From DATFDN01 sp035685165 (lineage in GTDB: Bacteria; Pseudomonadota; Alphaproteobacteria; Acetobacterales; Acetobacteraceae), in contig DASRBI010000008.1 in the NCBI GenBank assembly GCA_035685165.1, forward strand, positions 1 to 64,000: a stretch of 64,000 nt of DNA, in the 5' to 3' direction. A program made the position numbers and the translations under genes. Below the pieces are notes generated by a model that had not been told where the DNA came from, searched no databases, and saw nothing but the letters and a program-made list of their open reading frames with translations. This document shows, in pieces, positions 32,263 to 41,347 of the stretch (position 1 is its first letter; each line of letters starts with the position of its first letter).

Positions 32263-33374
32263 CGGTGACGGTGCTGGAGCGCCAGGCCGATCTGGGCCAG
32301 CAGACCATGCTCGGCTATGTCGATTGCGACCTGCATCTTTATCCGAAGAACGGCGGCGCGGAGTTCGATCCGTTCCTCTCCGAGCGCTGGCGCAAGCACC
32401 GTGTCGGCGTGGGCGGGCGGCTGCGCCATCCGTTCGCGGGCACGCCGCAATATCCGCGCATGTCGCCCGAGATCGGGATGCGGGTGGATGCGTGGCCTCC
32501 GGCGGGCGGCCCGCCCGGCTCGGACCTCGATTTCCTGCGCGAGCAGTTGCTCGATGCGTTCGGCTGTGCCTGGGCGATCAGCCTGCCGCTGGTCGGGCGG
32601 TGCTCCGACGAGCGCAATCTGGAGTTCGGCGCCGCCATGTGCAGCGCGGTCAACGACTGGCAGGCGTACAACTGGTGCGGCCGCGAGCCGCGCATCAAGG
32701 CCTCGGTGCAGGTGGCTCTCGAATACGAGGAAGCGGCGATCGCGGAGATCGAGAAGCGCGCGGGCGACAAGCGGTTCGTGCAGGTGCAGATTCCGCCGCG
32801 CGGGCTGGAGCCCTTGGGCCGTCGCCGCTACCGCAAGGTGCTGGCGGCCTGCGCGGCGAACGGCTTCCCGGTGGCGCTGCATCTCGGCGGCACCAGCGGC
32901 CACGCCTCCACTGGCGGCGGCTGGCCCTCGTTCTATCACGAAGAGCATCCGAGCTACGTGCAGAGCATGGAGGCCCTGGTGACGAGCCTCGTCGTGGAGG
33001 GCACGTTCGAGGCGATCCCCGAGTTGCGCGTGGTGCTGGTGGAGGGCGGCTGGGCCTGGCTGCCGGCGCTGACCTGGCGGCTCGACAAGCACTACCGCCG
33101 CTTCCGCGACGAGGTGCCGCACCTGCGGCGGCTCCCTTCGGAGTATATTCGTGACCATATCTGGGTGACCACACAGCCGATCGAGGAGCCGGAGCGGCCG
33201 GGCGACATTCTGGCGACGTTGGAGTGGATCGGGTGGGACCGGGTGATGTTCTCCACCGACTACCCGCATTGGGATCAGGACGATCCGCGCTATGCGTTCA
33301 AGACGAAGCTGCCGGAGGAGGGGCGGAAGGCGGTGTTCCGGGAGAATGCAGTGGGATTTTATGGGTTGGGGTAG
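32259..33374 (+). CDS. Amidohydrolase, COG2159, paralog of the preceding gene
   Basis: The 371-residue protein shares the layout of its neighbour: YVDCDLHLYPKNGGAEFDPF at the N-terminus, ALHLGGTSGHAS in the middle and MFSTDYPHWDQDDPR near the end, giving metal ligands of the D-x-H, H and D type. It overlaps the preceding gene by four bases. The pair are clearly diverged copies, not a recent duplication. Substrates of this group are usually cyclic or aromatic carboxylates. The gene ends nine bases from the convergent SDR gene. Confidence 0.87.
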   Translation: MTVTVLERQADLGQQTMLGYVDCDLHLYPKNGGAEFDPFLSERWRKHRVGVGGRLRHPFAGTPQYPRMSPEIGMRVDAWPPAGGPPGSDLDFLREQLLDAFGCAWAISLPLVGRCSDERNLEFGAAMCSAVNDWQAYNWCGREPRIKASVQVALEYEEAAIAEIEKRAGDKRFVQVQIPPRGLEPLGRRRYRKVLAACAANGFPVALHLGGTSGHASTGGGWPSFYHEEHPSYVQSMEALVTSLVVEGTFEAIPELRVVLVEGGWAWLPALTWRLDKHYRRFRDEVPHLRRLPSEYIRDHIWVTTQPIEEPERPGDILATLEWIGWDRVMFSTDYPHWDQDDPRYAFKTKLPEEGRKAVFRENAVGFYGLG

Positions 33375-33383
33375 GGGTGCCCC

Positions 33384-34151
33384 TCACATTGCAGTCATGC
33401 CTCCGTCCACGAACAGCAGCGTCCCGGTGACATAGGACGCCTCATCGGAGGCCAGGAACAGGATCGCCGCGGCGACCTCCTCGGCCCTTCCCGGACGCTG
33501 CAGCATCGTCGCCTGCGCGGCCCGCGCGTTGTACTGCGCCACGGTCTCATTGGCCGCCGCGATGCGGCGCTGATGGAAGGGCGTGAAGATCGGCCCCGGC
33601 CCCACCGCGTTCACGCGGATGCCCTCCGGCGAATGATCCGCCGCAAGCGCCCGCGTCAGGCCAGCGACCGCCGCCTTGGTCGTGTCGTACTGCAGGTTGC
33701 CGCCTCCCGCGACCACGGCCCGCACTGAAGCCACATTCACGATCGCCCCGCCGTTCCCCCGCCGCATCAGCGGCACCGCCGCCTTGGCGCAGAACGCGTA
33801 GCTCAGCAAATTGACGCTGATGATCTCGTTCCAGCTCGCCGCACTCGCCGCGTCGATCTTCTCGTATTTGCGGATGCCGGCATTGTTGACGAGGATGTCG
33901 AGCCGCCCGAACGCGCGCGCCGCGCCATTCACGAAGTCAAGACACGCGGCCTCGGTGCCGACATCGGCCAGCGTGAACGCCACCTCGGCACCCGCCGCCG
34001 CAAGCTCCCCCGCCACGCGCTCGCCGCGCTCCCCGTCGCGGTCGCAGAACGCCACGCGCGCGCCTTCGGCGGCGAACCGCCGGACGGTCGCCTCGCCGAT
34101 GCCCGACGCCCCGCCCGTCACCGCCGCGACCTTGCCGTCGAGCCGCCCCAT
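33384..34151 (-). CDS. Short-chain dehydrogenase/reductase
   Basis: The 255-residue SDR has the cofactor loop TGGASGIGEATVRRFA, NNAGIRKYEKI, the catalytic Ser in VASVRAVVAGGG and the YDTTKAA active-site Tyr-Lys. The end (SYVTGTLLFVDGGMTAM) is normal for the classical 250-residue family. It oxidises or reduces a hydroxyl/keto group with NAD(P), probably the 3-hydroxyacyl-CoA step or a ring alcohol in this cluster. ATG 34149-34151 is annotated; a GTG two codons upstream overlaps the preceding stop (GTGA) and is equally possible. Confidence 0.92.
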   Translation of the reverse strand: MGRLDGKVAAVTGGASGIGEATVRRFAAEGARVAFCDRDGERGERVAGELAAAGAEVAFTLADVGTEAACLDFVNGAARAFGRLDILVNNAGIRKYEKIDAASAASWNEIISVNLLSYAFCAKAAVPLMRRGNGGAIVNVASVRAVVAGGGNLQYDTTKAAVAGLTRALAADHSPEGIRVNAVGPGPIFTPFHQRRIAAANETVAQYNARAAQATMLQRPGRAEEVAAAILFLASDEASYVTGTLLFVDGGMTAM

Positions 34152-34153
34152 CT

Positions 34154-35437
34154 TCACCCTCGCAGCGCCAGCGGCTGTTCGCCCAGCATGTCGCGCAGGA
34201 TCACGTCGCGCGCCTCCTCGAGATCGAGCCCGTTCGCCGCGATCAGCGGCGCCGCTTCGGCCAGGATCGCGTCGGCGTCCTGCATGATCTTCAGCCGCTT
34301 GAACACGTCCGGGCGCGCAATCCCCATGCTCTCGGCCACCAGTTCGAGGAAGTTCACCACCTCGAACGGCCAGTCGCGCTGATGGCTGCACAGCTCGCGA
34401 TGGCACGCATGATAGATGCCCGCAAGCGTGCTCACGCCCGCCGCCGCCGCCGCCTCCAGTTGCGCGCGGTGATAGTCCGCCTTGAAACCGGGCAGCGGCG
34501 TGAGCTTGTTGCACATATAGCCGACGCGCGGCTGCTCCAGATCCACGAACTCGAGCCCCGGGATCGCGCACAGGATCGCCCGCGCCGCCTCCGGCACGCC
34601 TGGAGTGCCCGGATGCTCGTGCAAGCCCACGCGCTTGCGGACAGGATGCTTCAGCAACGGCCGCAACGCGTCCAGCCGTTCGCCGAGGAAGCGCACGAAC
34701 GGCGCGATGTCGAGCTTCGCCTCCGGATGCGAAGGTGCCGCGATCTCGCCCAACTGTATCTGACAGGTCGGACACCAGGCGAGCGCGCGCGGCGCCGCGG
34801 CGGCCAGCCGCTCCACCGTGCGGAAGGCGATCCGCCCGGAGGTCGCGAGATCGCCCGCACCGAACTGCAAAACGCCGCAGCAATGCGAGGGCCCGCCCAT
34901 CACCCGGTAGCGGATGCCGAGCGCGTCCATGATGTCGAGGCAAAGCAACGCGATGTGCGGCGTCTTCAAAACATTGCAGCCGGTGTAGAACACCACGTCC
35001 GCCGGCCCGTCCTCCGCATCGGGGCGGAACCGCGCCAGCACCTCGGGCGGAAGCTGCAAGCGCGACAGCACCCGCACGCCCGCGGTCATCGCCCCGAAGC
35101 GCGTGAACCCGGCCTTGCGGCGCGCCGCACCGTCATCGCGCCGCGCCGCCGCCGTGCGCGCCAAGGCCAGCATCACGCGCGGATTGACGCCGTACCGGCA
35201 GGCCGGGATGCAATGCCCGCTGCCCGAGCAGATCGCAGCCCAGCGTTCCGCCGCTTCGTGCGTACCGCCGCGCAGCACCTCCAGCACGCCGCGCGCGAGC
35301 CCTGCCGGGTCTTCCGTGCCGATCCCGCCCGGCCCCGGCATCGGACACACCTCGGCGCACGCGCCGCAGGCCGTGCAGCGCGACAGGATCTCCTCGGCGC
35401 GTTGGTCGAGCGCCGCTTCCAGCGTGAGCGCGTCCAT
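34154..35437 (-). CDS. Iron-sulfur heterodisulfide-reductase-like protein
   Basis: The 427-residue protein has an N-terminal ferredoxin-like part, with CTACGACAEVCP (Cys21, 24, 27, 31) for one 4Fe-4S cluster and CSGSGHCIPAC (Cys70, 76, 80) for a second, incomplete-looking one. A CCG-type domain follows (FYTGCNVLKTPHIA, PSHCCGVLQFG), as in HdrD, GlpC and LutA. The second CCG repeat is degenerate (GYMCNKLTPLPG, YHACHREL). It should pass electrons in the cytoplasm, perhaps from an acyl-CoA dehydrogenase or a reductase. It is coupled to the SDR gene downstream. Confidence 0.8.
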   Translation of the reverse strand: MDALTLEAALDQRAEEILSRCTACGACAEVCPMPGPGGIGTEDPAGLARGVLEVLRGGTHEAAERWAAICSGSGHCIPACRYGVNPRVMLALARTAAARRDDGAARRKAGFTRFGAMTAGVRVLSRLQLPPEVLARFRPDAEDGPADVVFYTGCNVLKTPHIALLCLDIMDALGIRYRVMGGPSHCCGVLQFGAGDLATSGRIAFRTVERLAAAAPRALAWCPTCQIQLGEIAAPSHPEAKLDIAPFVRFLGERLDALRPLLKHPVRKRVGLHEHPGTPGVPEAARAILCAIPGLEFVDLEQPRVGYMCNKLTPLPGFKADYHRAQLEAAAAAGVSTLAGIYHACHRELCSHQRDWPFEVVNFLELVAESMGIARPDVFKRLKIMQDADAILAEAAPLIAANGLDLEEARDVILRDMLGEQPLALRG

Positions 35438-35466
35438 TCCGGCCCTCGCCTATGTGCGGCCCGAGC

Positions 35467-35898
35467 CTACAAGCTCAGCTTCCATTGCACCAGCGAGTAG
35501 TCCTTATGGTGCTCGAACACCGCCTCCACCGGCGCGCCGATCCGCACCTCCTGGCGCGGATCGCCGAGCAAATTGCCGACCATCCGCACGCCGCCGTACT
35601 CGGGCAGTTCCACCAGCACGACGATATACGGCCCGTGCCCATTCAGCGCCGGATGCACGGGATGGTGCGGACGCTGATAGGACCAGATGCGGCCGCGGCC
35701 CGTGATGTCCTCCCAGGCCAGATCGAAGCTGTGGCAGCGATGGCAGACCCATTCGGGCCCCCATTGCCACGCCCCGCAGCCGCGGCATCTCTGAATGCGC
35801 AGCTTGCCCTCGCGCGCGCCGTCCCAGTAGGGCTGGGAAAGCCCATCCGGCGCGGCGGACGGGGCGGGCAGGCCTTCCGGCAGATAGAACTCGCTCAC
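35467..35898 (-). CDS. DUF35 zinc-ribbon/OB-fold protein
   Basis: The 143-residue protein has the standard DUF35 layout: an N-terminal helix, a rubredoxin-like zinc ribbon (QRCRGCGAWQWGPEWVCHRC, four cysteines) and an OB-fold that binds acyl-CoA (GRGRIWSYQRPHHPVHPAL, YIVVLVELPEYGGVRMVGN). Proteins of this type pair with thiolase-like enzymes such as Ltp2 (ChsH2-Ltp2 retro-aldolase). Its stop overlaps the start region of the thiolase-like gene upstream by four bases, so the two polypeptides probably form a complex. Confidence 0.92.
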   Translation of the reverse strand: MSEFYLPEGLPAPSAAPDGLSQPYWDGAREGKLRIQRCRGCGAWQWGPEWVCHRCHSFDLAWEDITGRGRIWSYQRPHHPVHPALNGHGPYIVVLVELPEYGGVRMVGNLLGDPRQEVRIGAPVEAVFEHHKDYSLVQWKLSL

Positions 35899-37079
35899 AG
35901 CGCCGCCTCCGATCCCAGGATCAACGAACTCACGGGCGTCACCATCGGCCCGCCGATGACGATGGCGGTGTCATTGCGCTTGAGCTGATTGATGGCGTCG
36001 CCGCGGATCTGGTGCACCGCTTCGATCACCAGCTCGAGCCCGTGCATGTAGCACTCGGCGAGGTTGCCGCCGCTCGTGTTCAGCGGCATCCTGCCGTCGG
36101 GCGCGATCAGGTTCTCTTTCACCAAGAACTCATTCGCCTGCTCGGGCTGCACCAGCCCGTGCTCGATCAGGCTCATCAGCACGCCGCCGGTGAAGTTCTC
36201 GTAGCATTGCACGACCTGCATGTCCTTTGGCCCCATCTTCGCCATGCGATAGAGATGCGGCGCAAGCGAGCAGAAATGCGAGCTGTCGTAGCCTGGCATA
36301 TTGTGCACGGGTGCCGCGCTGCGATGGTCGCACCCCTGCACCGCGCCCAGCATGTAAGCGGGCTTGTGCGGGAAGTCCTTCGCGCGGTCCGCCGCCACCA
36401 CGATCACCGCCGCCGCGCCGTCGTTCTCCAGGCAGCAATCATAGAGGTGAAAGAACGGCTCGATGATCCAGCGCGAATTGTCGTATTTCGCCTCGTCCAG
36501 CGGCTTGCCGCGCATCACCGCGTTGGGGTTGTTCTGCGCGTGATGATAGCAGGCGAGCGAGATCGCCCGCAGCGCCTCGTGCTTTATTCCGTGCTCGTGC
36601 ATGAAGCGCGTGATCTTCATGGCGAATCGCTGCGCGGGCGACATCATGCCGTATGGGAAGATGAAGGCGTCGTCCCCCCCGACCGACGTCACTGGCGCGC
36701 CGCGTCCGTAGCGCGCGTACTGCCCCTGCGCGAGTGAGCGGAACGCCACCACACAATCGGCCATCCCAGTCGCCACGGCAGCGGCGGCGTTCGCCACCGC
36801 CCCGCACACGCCGCCGCCCCCGCCGCCCCAGAACATGTTGGAGAAACGGAACTCGCGGCAGCCGAGCGCCGCGGCAAGCCGCCCGGCGTCCGAGCGGTCA
36901 TTGCCGTAGGAGGCAAACCCATCGACGTCGTGCGGCGAAATGCCCGCGTCCGAGCAGGCGTTCACCACGGCCATCAGCGCCAGCTTGAACTCGGAATCGG
37001 GCGACTGGCCGTGCTTGTAGTAGGGCGTCTGCCCGATTCCCACGATCGCGGCCTTGCCGCGTAAAGTACGTTCGCTCAC
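35895..37079 (-). CDS. Thiolase-fold lipid-transfer-like protein lacking the nucleophilic Cys
   Basis: The 394-residue protein is of the SCP2-thiolase/Ltp type. The N-terminus (AAIVGIGQTPYYKHG) and C-terminus (NTSGGNLAECYMHGLELVIE) fit this group. At the place where degradative thiolases carry the nucleophilic cysteine the sequence is a run of glycines (FWGGGGGGVCGAVANA), and the aligned position is Gly. That favours a retro-aldolase-type function like Ltp2 over thiolysis. It overlaps the DUF35 gene and is read with it. Substrate unknown. Confidence 0.85.
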   Translation of the reverse strand: MSERTLRGKAAIVGIGQTPYYKHGQSPDSEFKLALMAVVNACSDAGISPHDVDGFASYGNDRSDAGRLAAALGCREFRFSNMFWGGGGGGVCGAVANAAAAVATGMADCVVAFRSLAQGQYARYGRGAPVTSVGGDDAFIFPYGMMSPAQRFAMKITRFMHEHGIKHEALRAISLACYHHAQNNPNAVMRGKPLDEAKYDNSRWIIEPFFHLYDCCLENDGAAAVIVVAADRAKDFPHKPAYMLGAVQGCDHRSAAPVHNMPGYDSSHFCSLAPHLYRMAKMGPKDMQVVQCYENFTGGVLMSLIEHGLVQPEQANEFLVKENLIAPDGRMPLNTSGGNLAECYMHGLELVIEAVHQIRGDAINQLKRNDTAIVIGGPMVTPVSSLILGSEAAL

Positions 37080-37115
37080 CGATTCCTCTCCTATGCGGGT
37101 GATGTGGGGGAACCG

Positions 37116-38348
37116 TCACCTGCCCTGCGCGAGCTTGTTGAACGCCACATCCTTGTCCACACGCACATCGCCCGGCAGTCCCAGCACCCGCTCGGCGATG
37201 ATGTTGCGGAGTATCTCGTCCGTGCCGCCCGCAATCCGCATCCCGGGCGCGGAAAGCAGCGCGTTCTGAAATAGTGCGTGCATCGGCGCCAGCGACTCCT
37301 CGCTCACGCTGCCCGCCATCCCCAGCAGATCCATCCCGAAGCTCGCGATCTCCTGCTGCAAGCTCGCCGTCACCACCTTGCCGATCGAGTTCTCCGGCCC
37401 CGGCGTCTGTCCGCGCGAGAGCGCGGTCATGATGCGGAAGCGCGTATAGACGGTGCCCGCCGCGCGGGCGTGCCATTCGGCGATCCGCTCGCGCACAAGC
37501 GGATCCTGGATCGCCGGCCTGCCGTCCTCGCCCGGGACCATGCGCGCCAGATCAAGGAGGTCGCGCGGATCGGGCCGGCGCGGATCGCCGGCCGCGAACC
37601 GTTCATTCATCAAGGTGGTGATCGCGACCTTCCAGCCTTGCCCGACCGCGCCCAGCCGGTTGGTGTCCGGCACGCGGAGATCGGTGAAGAACACCTCGTT
37701 GAAATTGGAAGCGCCCGACATCTGGTGGATCGGCCGTATCTCGATCCCCGGCGATTTCATGTCGATGAAGAACGCCGTCAGCCCGGCGTGCTTCGGCACA
37801 TTCGGGTCGGTGCGGACGATGATCAGCCCATAATCCGAATAGTGCGCGCCCGAAGTCCAGATTTTCTGGCCGTTGATGACCCATTCCTCGCCGCGCTTCT
37901 CGGCGCGCGTGCGAAGCCCCGCCACGTCCGATCCGCCGGAAGGCTCCGAGAACAATTGGCACCAAATCTCGTCGCCGCGCACCGCCGGCGGCACGCGGGC
38001 GGCGATCTGCTCCTTCGCCGCGTAGGTGATGAAAGTCGGCACGCACATGCCGAGCCCGATCAGGAAGATGTTTGGCGGAACGTCGTAATTCGCCTCCTCC
38101 TGGTTGAAGATGATCTGCTGCATCGGCGTGCCGCCGCGCCCGCCCCATTCCTTGGGCCAGGTGATGCACGCGAATCCCGTCTCGGCCTTCTTGCGCTGCC
38201 AGGCCTTTGCCGCGTCGACATCGCCTTCGTCGGTGTCGCCATAGCGTCCCACCGGCCCGCGCCGGTCCTTCGGTTTGGCGTTGGCGGCAAGGAACGCGCG
38301 CGCCTCCGCGCGGAACGCGGCTTCGTCCGGTGTGTCGTCAAAATCCAT
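37116..38348 (-). CDS. Acyl-CoA dehydrogenase (FadE type)
   Basis: The 410-residue protein has all ACAD domains: ACITWPKEWGGRGGTPMQQI, the FAD strand CQLFSEPSGGSDVAGLRTRA, NGQKIWTSGAHYSDYGLIIV, and a C-terminal GGTDEILRNIIAERVLGLPG. It belongs with the enzymes that act on steroid or other bulky acyl-CoAs, which are often heteromers of two ACAD chains. A second ACAD gene lies just upstream on the same strand, so a two-chain enzyme is plausible. The thiolase-like gene follows 36 bases downstream. Confidence 0.93.
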   Translation of the reverse strand: MDFDDTPDEAAFRAEARAFLAANAKPKDRRGPVGRYGDTDEGDVDAAKAWQRKKAETGFACITWPKEWGGRGGTPMQQIIFNQEEANYDVPPNIFLIGLGMCVPTFITYAAKEQIAARVPPAVRGDEIWCQLFSEPSGGSDVAGLRTRAEKRGEEWVINGQKIWTSGAHYSDYGLIIVRTDPNVPKHAGLTAFFIDMKSPGIEIRPIHQMSGASNFNEVFFTDLRVPDTNRLGAVGQGWKVAITTLMNERFAAGDPRRPDPRDLLDLARMVPGEDGRPAIQDPLVRERIAEWHARAAGTVYTRFRIMTALSRGQTPGPENSIGKVVTASLQQEIASFGMDLLGMAGSVSEESLAPMHALFQNALLSAPGMRIAGGTDEILRNIIAERVLGLPGDVRVDKDVAFNKLAQGR

Positions 38349-38356
38349 TCGTGTCT

Positions 38357-38470
38357 CCTCTGGCCCTCACCCCGACCCTCTCCCGCCGGCGCGGCAGAGG
38401 GGGCGTGCTAGGCTCTGTCATCGCGTTCACGACCCTCTTCGGCTCCACCGGAAGGGGTTGCGGTGAGGGC
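38357..38470. repeat. Compound palindromic intergenic repeat
   Basis: The 130-base space between the two acyl-CoA dehydrogenase genes holds CCCTCACCCCGACCCTCTCC, a GCCGGCGCGGCAGAGGG stem, and ends GGTTGCGGTGAGGGCG. The two ends are inverted relatives of each other (CCCTCACC and GGTGAGGG). It belongs to the same dispersed family as the repeats near 21850, 45180 and 48100. Confidence 0.55.
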
Positions 38471-38478
38471 GTGCAGCA

Positions 38479-39582
38479 CTAGGCCGCGTTCCGCACCTCC
38501 AGCTCGCTCACCAGCCGGTCCTTCCAATACCGCGCGCTGCCCAGCACCAGCCCAAGATGCTTGGCGCGGCGGTAGAACAGGTGGCAGTCCATCTCCCAGG
38601 TGAAGCCGATGCCGCCATGCACCTGGATGTTCTCCTTCGCGGCGAAGAACCCCGCCTCGCTCGCCGAAACGCGCGCCGTCGCTGCCGCCAGCCCCAGCTC
38701 GGCGGCGCCCGCCTGCAGCGCCCAGGCGCCGTAGTAGGCATTGGAGCGCGCCAGCTCGGTCGCCACGTACACGTCCGCCAAACGGTGCTTGATCGCCTGG
38801 AAGCTGCCGATCGGCCGCCCGAACGCATGACGCTCCTTCGCGTACGCGGTCGCCATCTCGAGGCACGCCGACGCGCCGCCGATCTGCGCGAACGCCACCA
38901 GCACCGCGGCGCGATCCAACACCGCCCCGACCGCGTCCCATCCGCCCGCCATCGTCTCGGCGGGCGCGCTTTCGAACCGGAGCCGCGCCTGCGGCGCCGT
39001 GGGATCGAGGCTTTCCAGAGCCTCTCGCTTCACGCCCGGCCCGTTGAGGTCAACCAGCGCCAGCGTCACCCCGCCGCCCTCGCGCGCCGCCACGACGGCG
39101 AGATCGGCGACCATCCCGTCCGGCACCGGCCACGCTTCGCCGCTGATCCGCCCCTCGCGCAGCGTCGCTTGGACGCGCGCGGCCCGCGGCTCGCCCGGAC
39201 CGGCGCCGAGTGCCGCCGTCGCGATCGTCTCGCCTCGCGCGATCCCCGGCAGATGCGCGCGCTTCTGCGCTGCGCTGCCCGCCGCCAGGATCGCCTCCGC
39301 CCCGAGCGCGATGGAGGCGACGAACGGCACCGGCGCGTTCGCCCGGCCAAGCTCCTCGGCCAGCACGCACAGCGCCTCGTGCCCGAGCCCGCCGCCCTCG
39401 TAGTCCTCCGGAATCGCCGCGCCGAGCCAGCCCATCTCCGCCATCTCGCACCACAGCGGGCGCAGATAGGGCGCCTCGCCCTCCAGCACCGTCCGCACCG
39501 CTTTCGAGGTGCATTTCTCCGCCAGGAACCGCCGCGCCTGCTCGCGCAGCATCTTGCTGTCGTCGCTGAAATCGAAGTTCAT
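38479..39582 (-). CDS. Acyl-CoA dehydrogenase, shorter paralog
   Basis: The 367-residue protein is a diverged ACAD. N-terminal marks are MLREQARRFLAEKCTSKAVR and GWLGAAIPEDYEGGGLGHEA. The middle is reduced and the FAD strand motif is poorly conserved (the segment around VQATLREGRISGEAWPVPDG replaces it). The C-terminal helices (ERHAFGRPIGSFQAIKHRLA, VHGGIGFTWEMDCHLFYRRA) are intact. Such chains often serve as one half of an alpha2beta2 acyl-CoA dehydrogenase. It is divergent from the acyl-CoA synthetase gene with an 87-base gap. Confidence 0.9.
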   Translation of the reverse strand: MNFDFSDDSKMLREQARRFLAEKCTSKAVRTVLEGEAPYLRPLWCEMAEMGWLGAAIPEDYEGGGLGHEALCVLAEELGRANAPVPFVASIALGAEAILAAGSAAQKRAHLPGIARGETIATAALGAGPGEPRAARVQATLREGRISGEAWPVPDGMVADLAVVAAREGGGVTLALVDLNGPGVKREALESLDPTAPQARLRFESAPAETMAGGWDAVGAVLDRAAVLVAFAQIGGASACLEMATAYAKERHAFGRPIGSFQAIKHRLADVYVATELARSNAYYGAWALQAGAAELGLAAATARVSASEAGFFAAKENIQVHGGIGFTWEMDCHLFYRRAKHLGLVLGSARYWKDRLVSELEVRNAA

Positions 39583-39669
39583 GCCCGGCCGTCCCTCCCG
39601 GCTTGGCGCGCGCGCCCCGTGCGGCGCATACTGGCGGGTAGCTCTCGGAAAGCAAAGACCCGGCGGACC

Positions 39670-41208
39670 ATGTATCTCGGCGATCATGCGCGCGCGCGGC
39701 CGGACCATCCGGCGCTGATCGACGCCGGCTCCGGCGCGGTGCTGACCTATGGCGAGCTGGACGCGCGCTCCAACCAGCTCGCGCACCTTCTGCGGGCGCG
39801 CGGACTCAAGCGCGGCGACACGGTGGCGCTCTACATGGAAAACAACCCGCGCTACCTTGAGATCGTCTGGGCGGCGCTGCGGTCGGGCCTCTATCTCACT
39901 GCCGTCAACCGCTACCTCACCGCCGAGGAAGCCGCCTACATCATCAACGATTCCGACGCCGCTGCCGTTATCTCGTCCCACGCCAAATCCGAAGTCGCCG
40001 CCGAATTTCGCGCGCGCTGTCCTGCGTGCCGGCTGTATCTCATGACCGACGGCGCGACCCGCGGCTGGGACGCCTACGAGAGCGCCATCGCCGCTTCCCC
40101 GCCGACGCCGCTCACCGACGAGAGCGCGGGCGAGCTGATGCTCTACAGCTCCGGCACCACCGGCCGCCCCAAGGGCGTGCGGCGCGCGCTGCGCGACGCG
40201 CACCCGGGCGACGATACAGTGTTCACCACCATCATCTCCGGCTACGATTTCGGCGCGGATACGGTCTATCTCTCGCCTGCGCCGATGTATCACGCCGCCC
40301 CGCTCGCGTTCTCCACCGTGGTGCAACGCGCCGGCGGCACGGTGGTGATGATGCCGCGCTTCGACGCCGCCGAGTGCCTCGCGCTGATCGAACGCTACCG
40401 CGTCACCCACGCGCAGTTCGTGCCCACCATGTTCGTGCGGATGCTCAAACTGCCAGAGGAAGAGCGCCGCCGCCACGACCTTTCCTCGCTGCGGATCGCC
40501 ATCCATGCCGCGGCGCCCTGCCCGGCGGAGGTGAAGCGGGCGATGATCGACTGGTGGGGGCCGATCATCCACGAATATTACGGCGGCACCGAAGGCAACG
40601 GCCGCACCGCGCTTACCGCCGAGGAGTGGCTCGCGCATCCGGGTTCGGTCGGCCGCGCCGTGCTCGGCACGCTGCACATCTGCGACGAAGCGGGCGCTGA
40701 GCTGCCCGCGGGCGAATCAGGGCTCGTCTATTTCGAGCGGGAAGCGATGCCCTTCGCCTACCACAAGGACGAGGCACGTACCCGCGCCGCGCAGCATCCC
40801 CGGCACCCGAACTGGAGCACGCTCGGCGATGTCGGTTATGTCGATGCCGAGGGCTATCTCTATCTCACCGACCGCAAGGCGTTCATGATCATCTCGGGCG
40901 GCGTCAACATCTACCCGCGCGAGATCGAGGATGTGCTGATCACCCACCCCCTTGTGCAGGACGTCGCGGTGTTCGGCCTGCCCGACCCCGAGATGGGCGA
41001 GCGCGTGCACGCCGTGATCGAACCCGCGCCGGGCGCGGTGCCCGGCCCGGAGCTCGCGGGATCACTGCTCGATCATGCCGCGCGGCACCTCGCCCGCTTC
41101 AAGCTGCCGAAGACGCTCGACTTCACCGAGGCTCTGCCCCGCTTGCCCACCGGCAAGCTGTACAAGAAGGCGCTGCGTGACGAGTATCTGGCCCGGCTCG
41201 GGGGCTGA
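39670..41208 (+). CDS. AMP-forming acyl-CoA synthetase
   Basis: The 512-residue ANL-superfamily ligase activates a carboxylic acid with ATP and CoA. The P-loop motif is LMLYSSGTTGRPKGVRRAL. The A5-type motif is YYGGTEGNGRTAL, the hinge lies near YLTDRKAFMIISGGVNIYP, and the C-terminal catalytic lysine is in LPTGKLYKKALRDEYL. It starts at ATG 39670, divergent from the acyl-CoA dehydrogenases, and ends convergent with livK. It is the likely entry step for the acid degraded by the neighbouring cluster. Confidence 0.93.
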   Translation: MYLGDHARARPDHPALIDAGSGAVLTYGELDARSNQLAHLLRARGLKRGDTVALYMENNPRYLEIVWAALRSGLYLTAVNRYLTAEEAAYIINDSDAAAVISSHAKSEVAAEFRARCPACRLYLMTDGATRGWDAYESAIAASPPTPLTDESAGELMLYSSGTTGRPKGVRRALRDAHPGDDTVFTTIISGYDFGADTVYLSPAPMYHAAPLAFSTVVQRAGGTVVMMPRFDAAECLALIERYRVTHAQFVPTMFVRMLKLPEEERRRHDLSSLRIAIHAAAPCPAEVKRAMIDWWGPIIHEYYGGTEGNGRTALTAEEWLAHPGSVGRAVLGTLHICDEAGAELPAGESGLVYFEREAMPFAYHKDEARTRAAQHPRHPNWSTLGDVGYVDAEGYLYLTDRKAFMIISGGVNIYPREIEDVLITHPLVQDVAVFGLPDPEMGERVHAVIEPAPGAVPGPELAGSLLDHAARHLARFKLPKTLDFTEALPRLPTGKLYKKALRDEYLARLGG

Positions 41209-41347
41209 TCGCTCGGGAGTGTGTGGCCGATATCGTCGCCAATGCCGAGCCAATCGCGGGCAACCGCCTGCGGCACGCCTAGGACCGGATCAACCCGGAC
41301 CTGCTCTGGTCGACCGCGACCGAGGACGTGCCGCGCCGTGCGGACGC

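Noticed and set aside
38557..39669. A long plus-strand extension before the acyl-CoA synthetase
   Set aside because: It is antisense to the acyl-CoA dehydrogenase at 38479-39582. Synthetase homology begins at ATG 39670.
41209..41347. Gene remnant after the acyl-CoA synthetase
   Set aside because: Short frames here give no recognisable peptide, and one is broken by a TAG. I see only the hairpin that follows.
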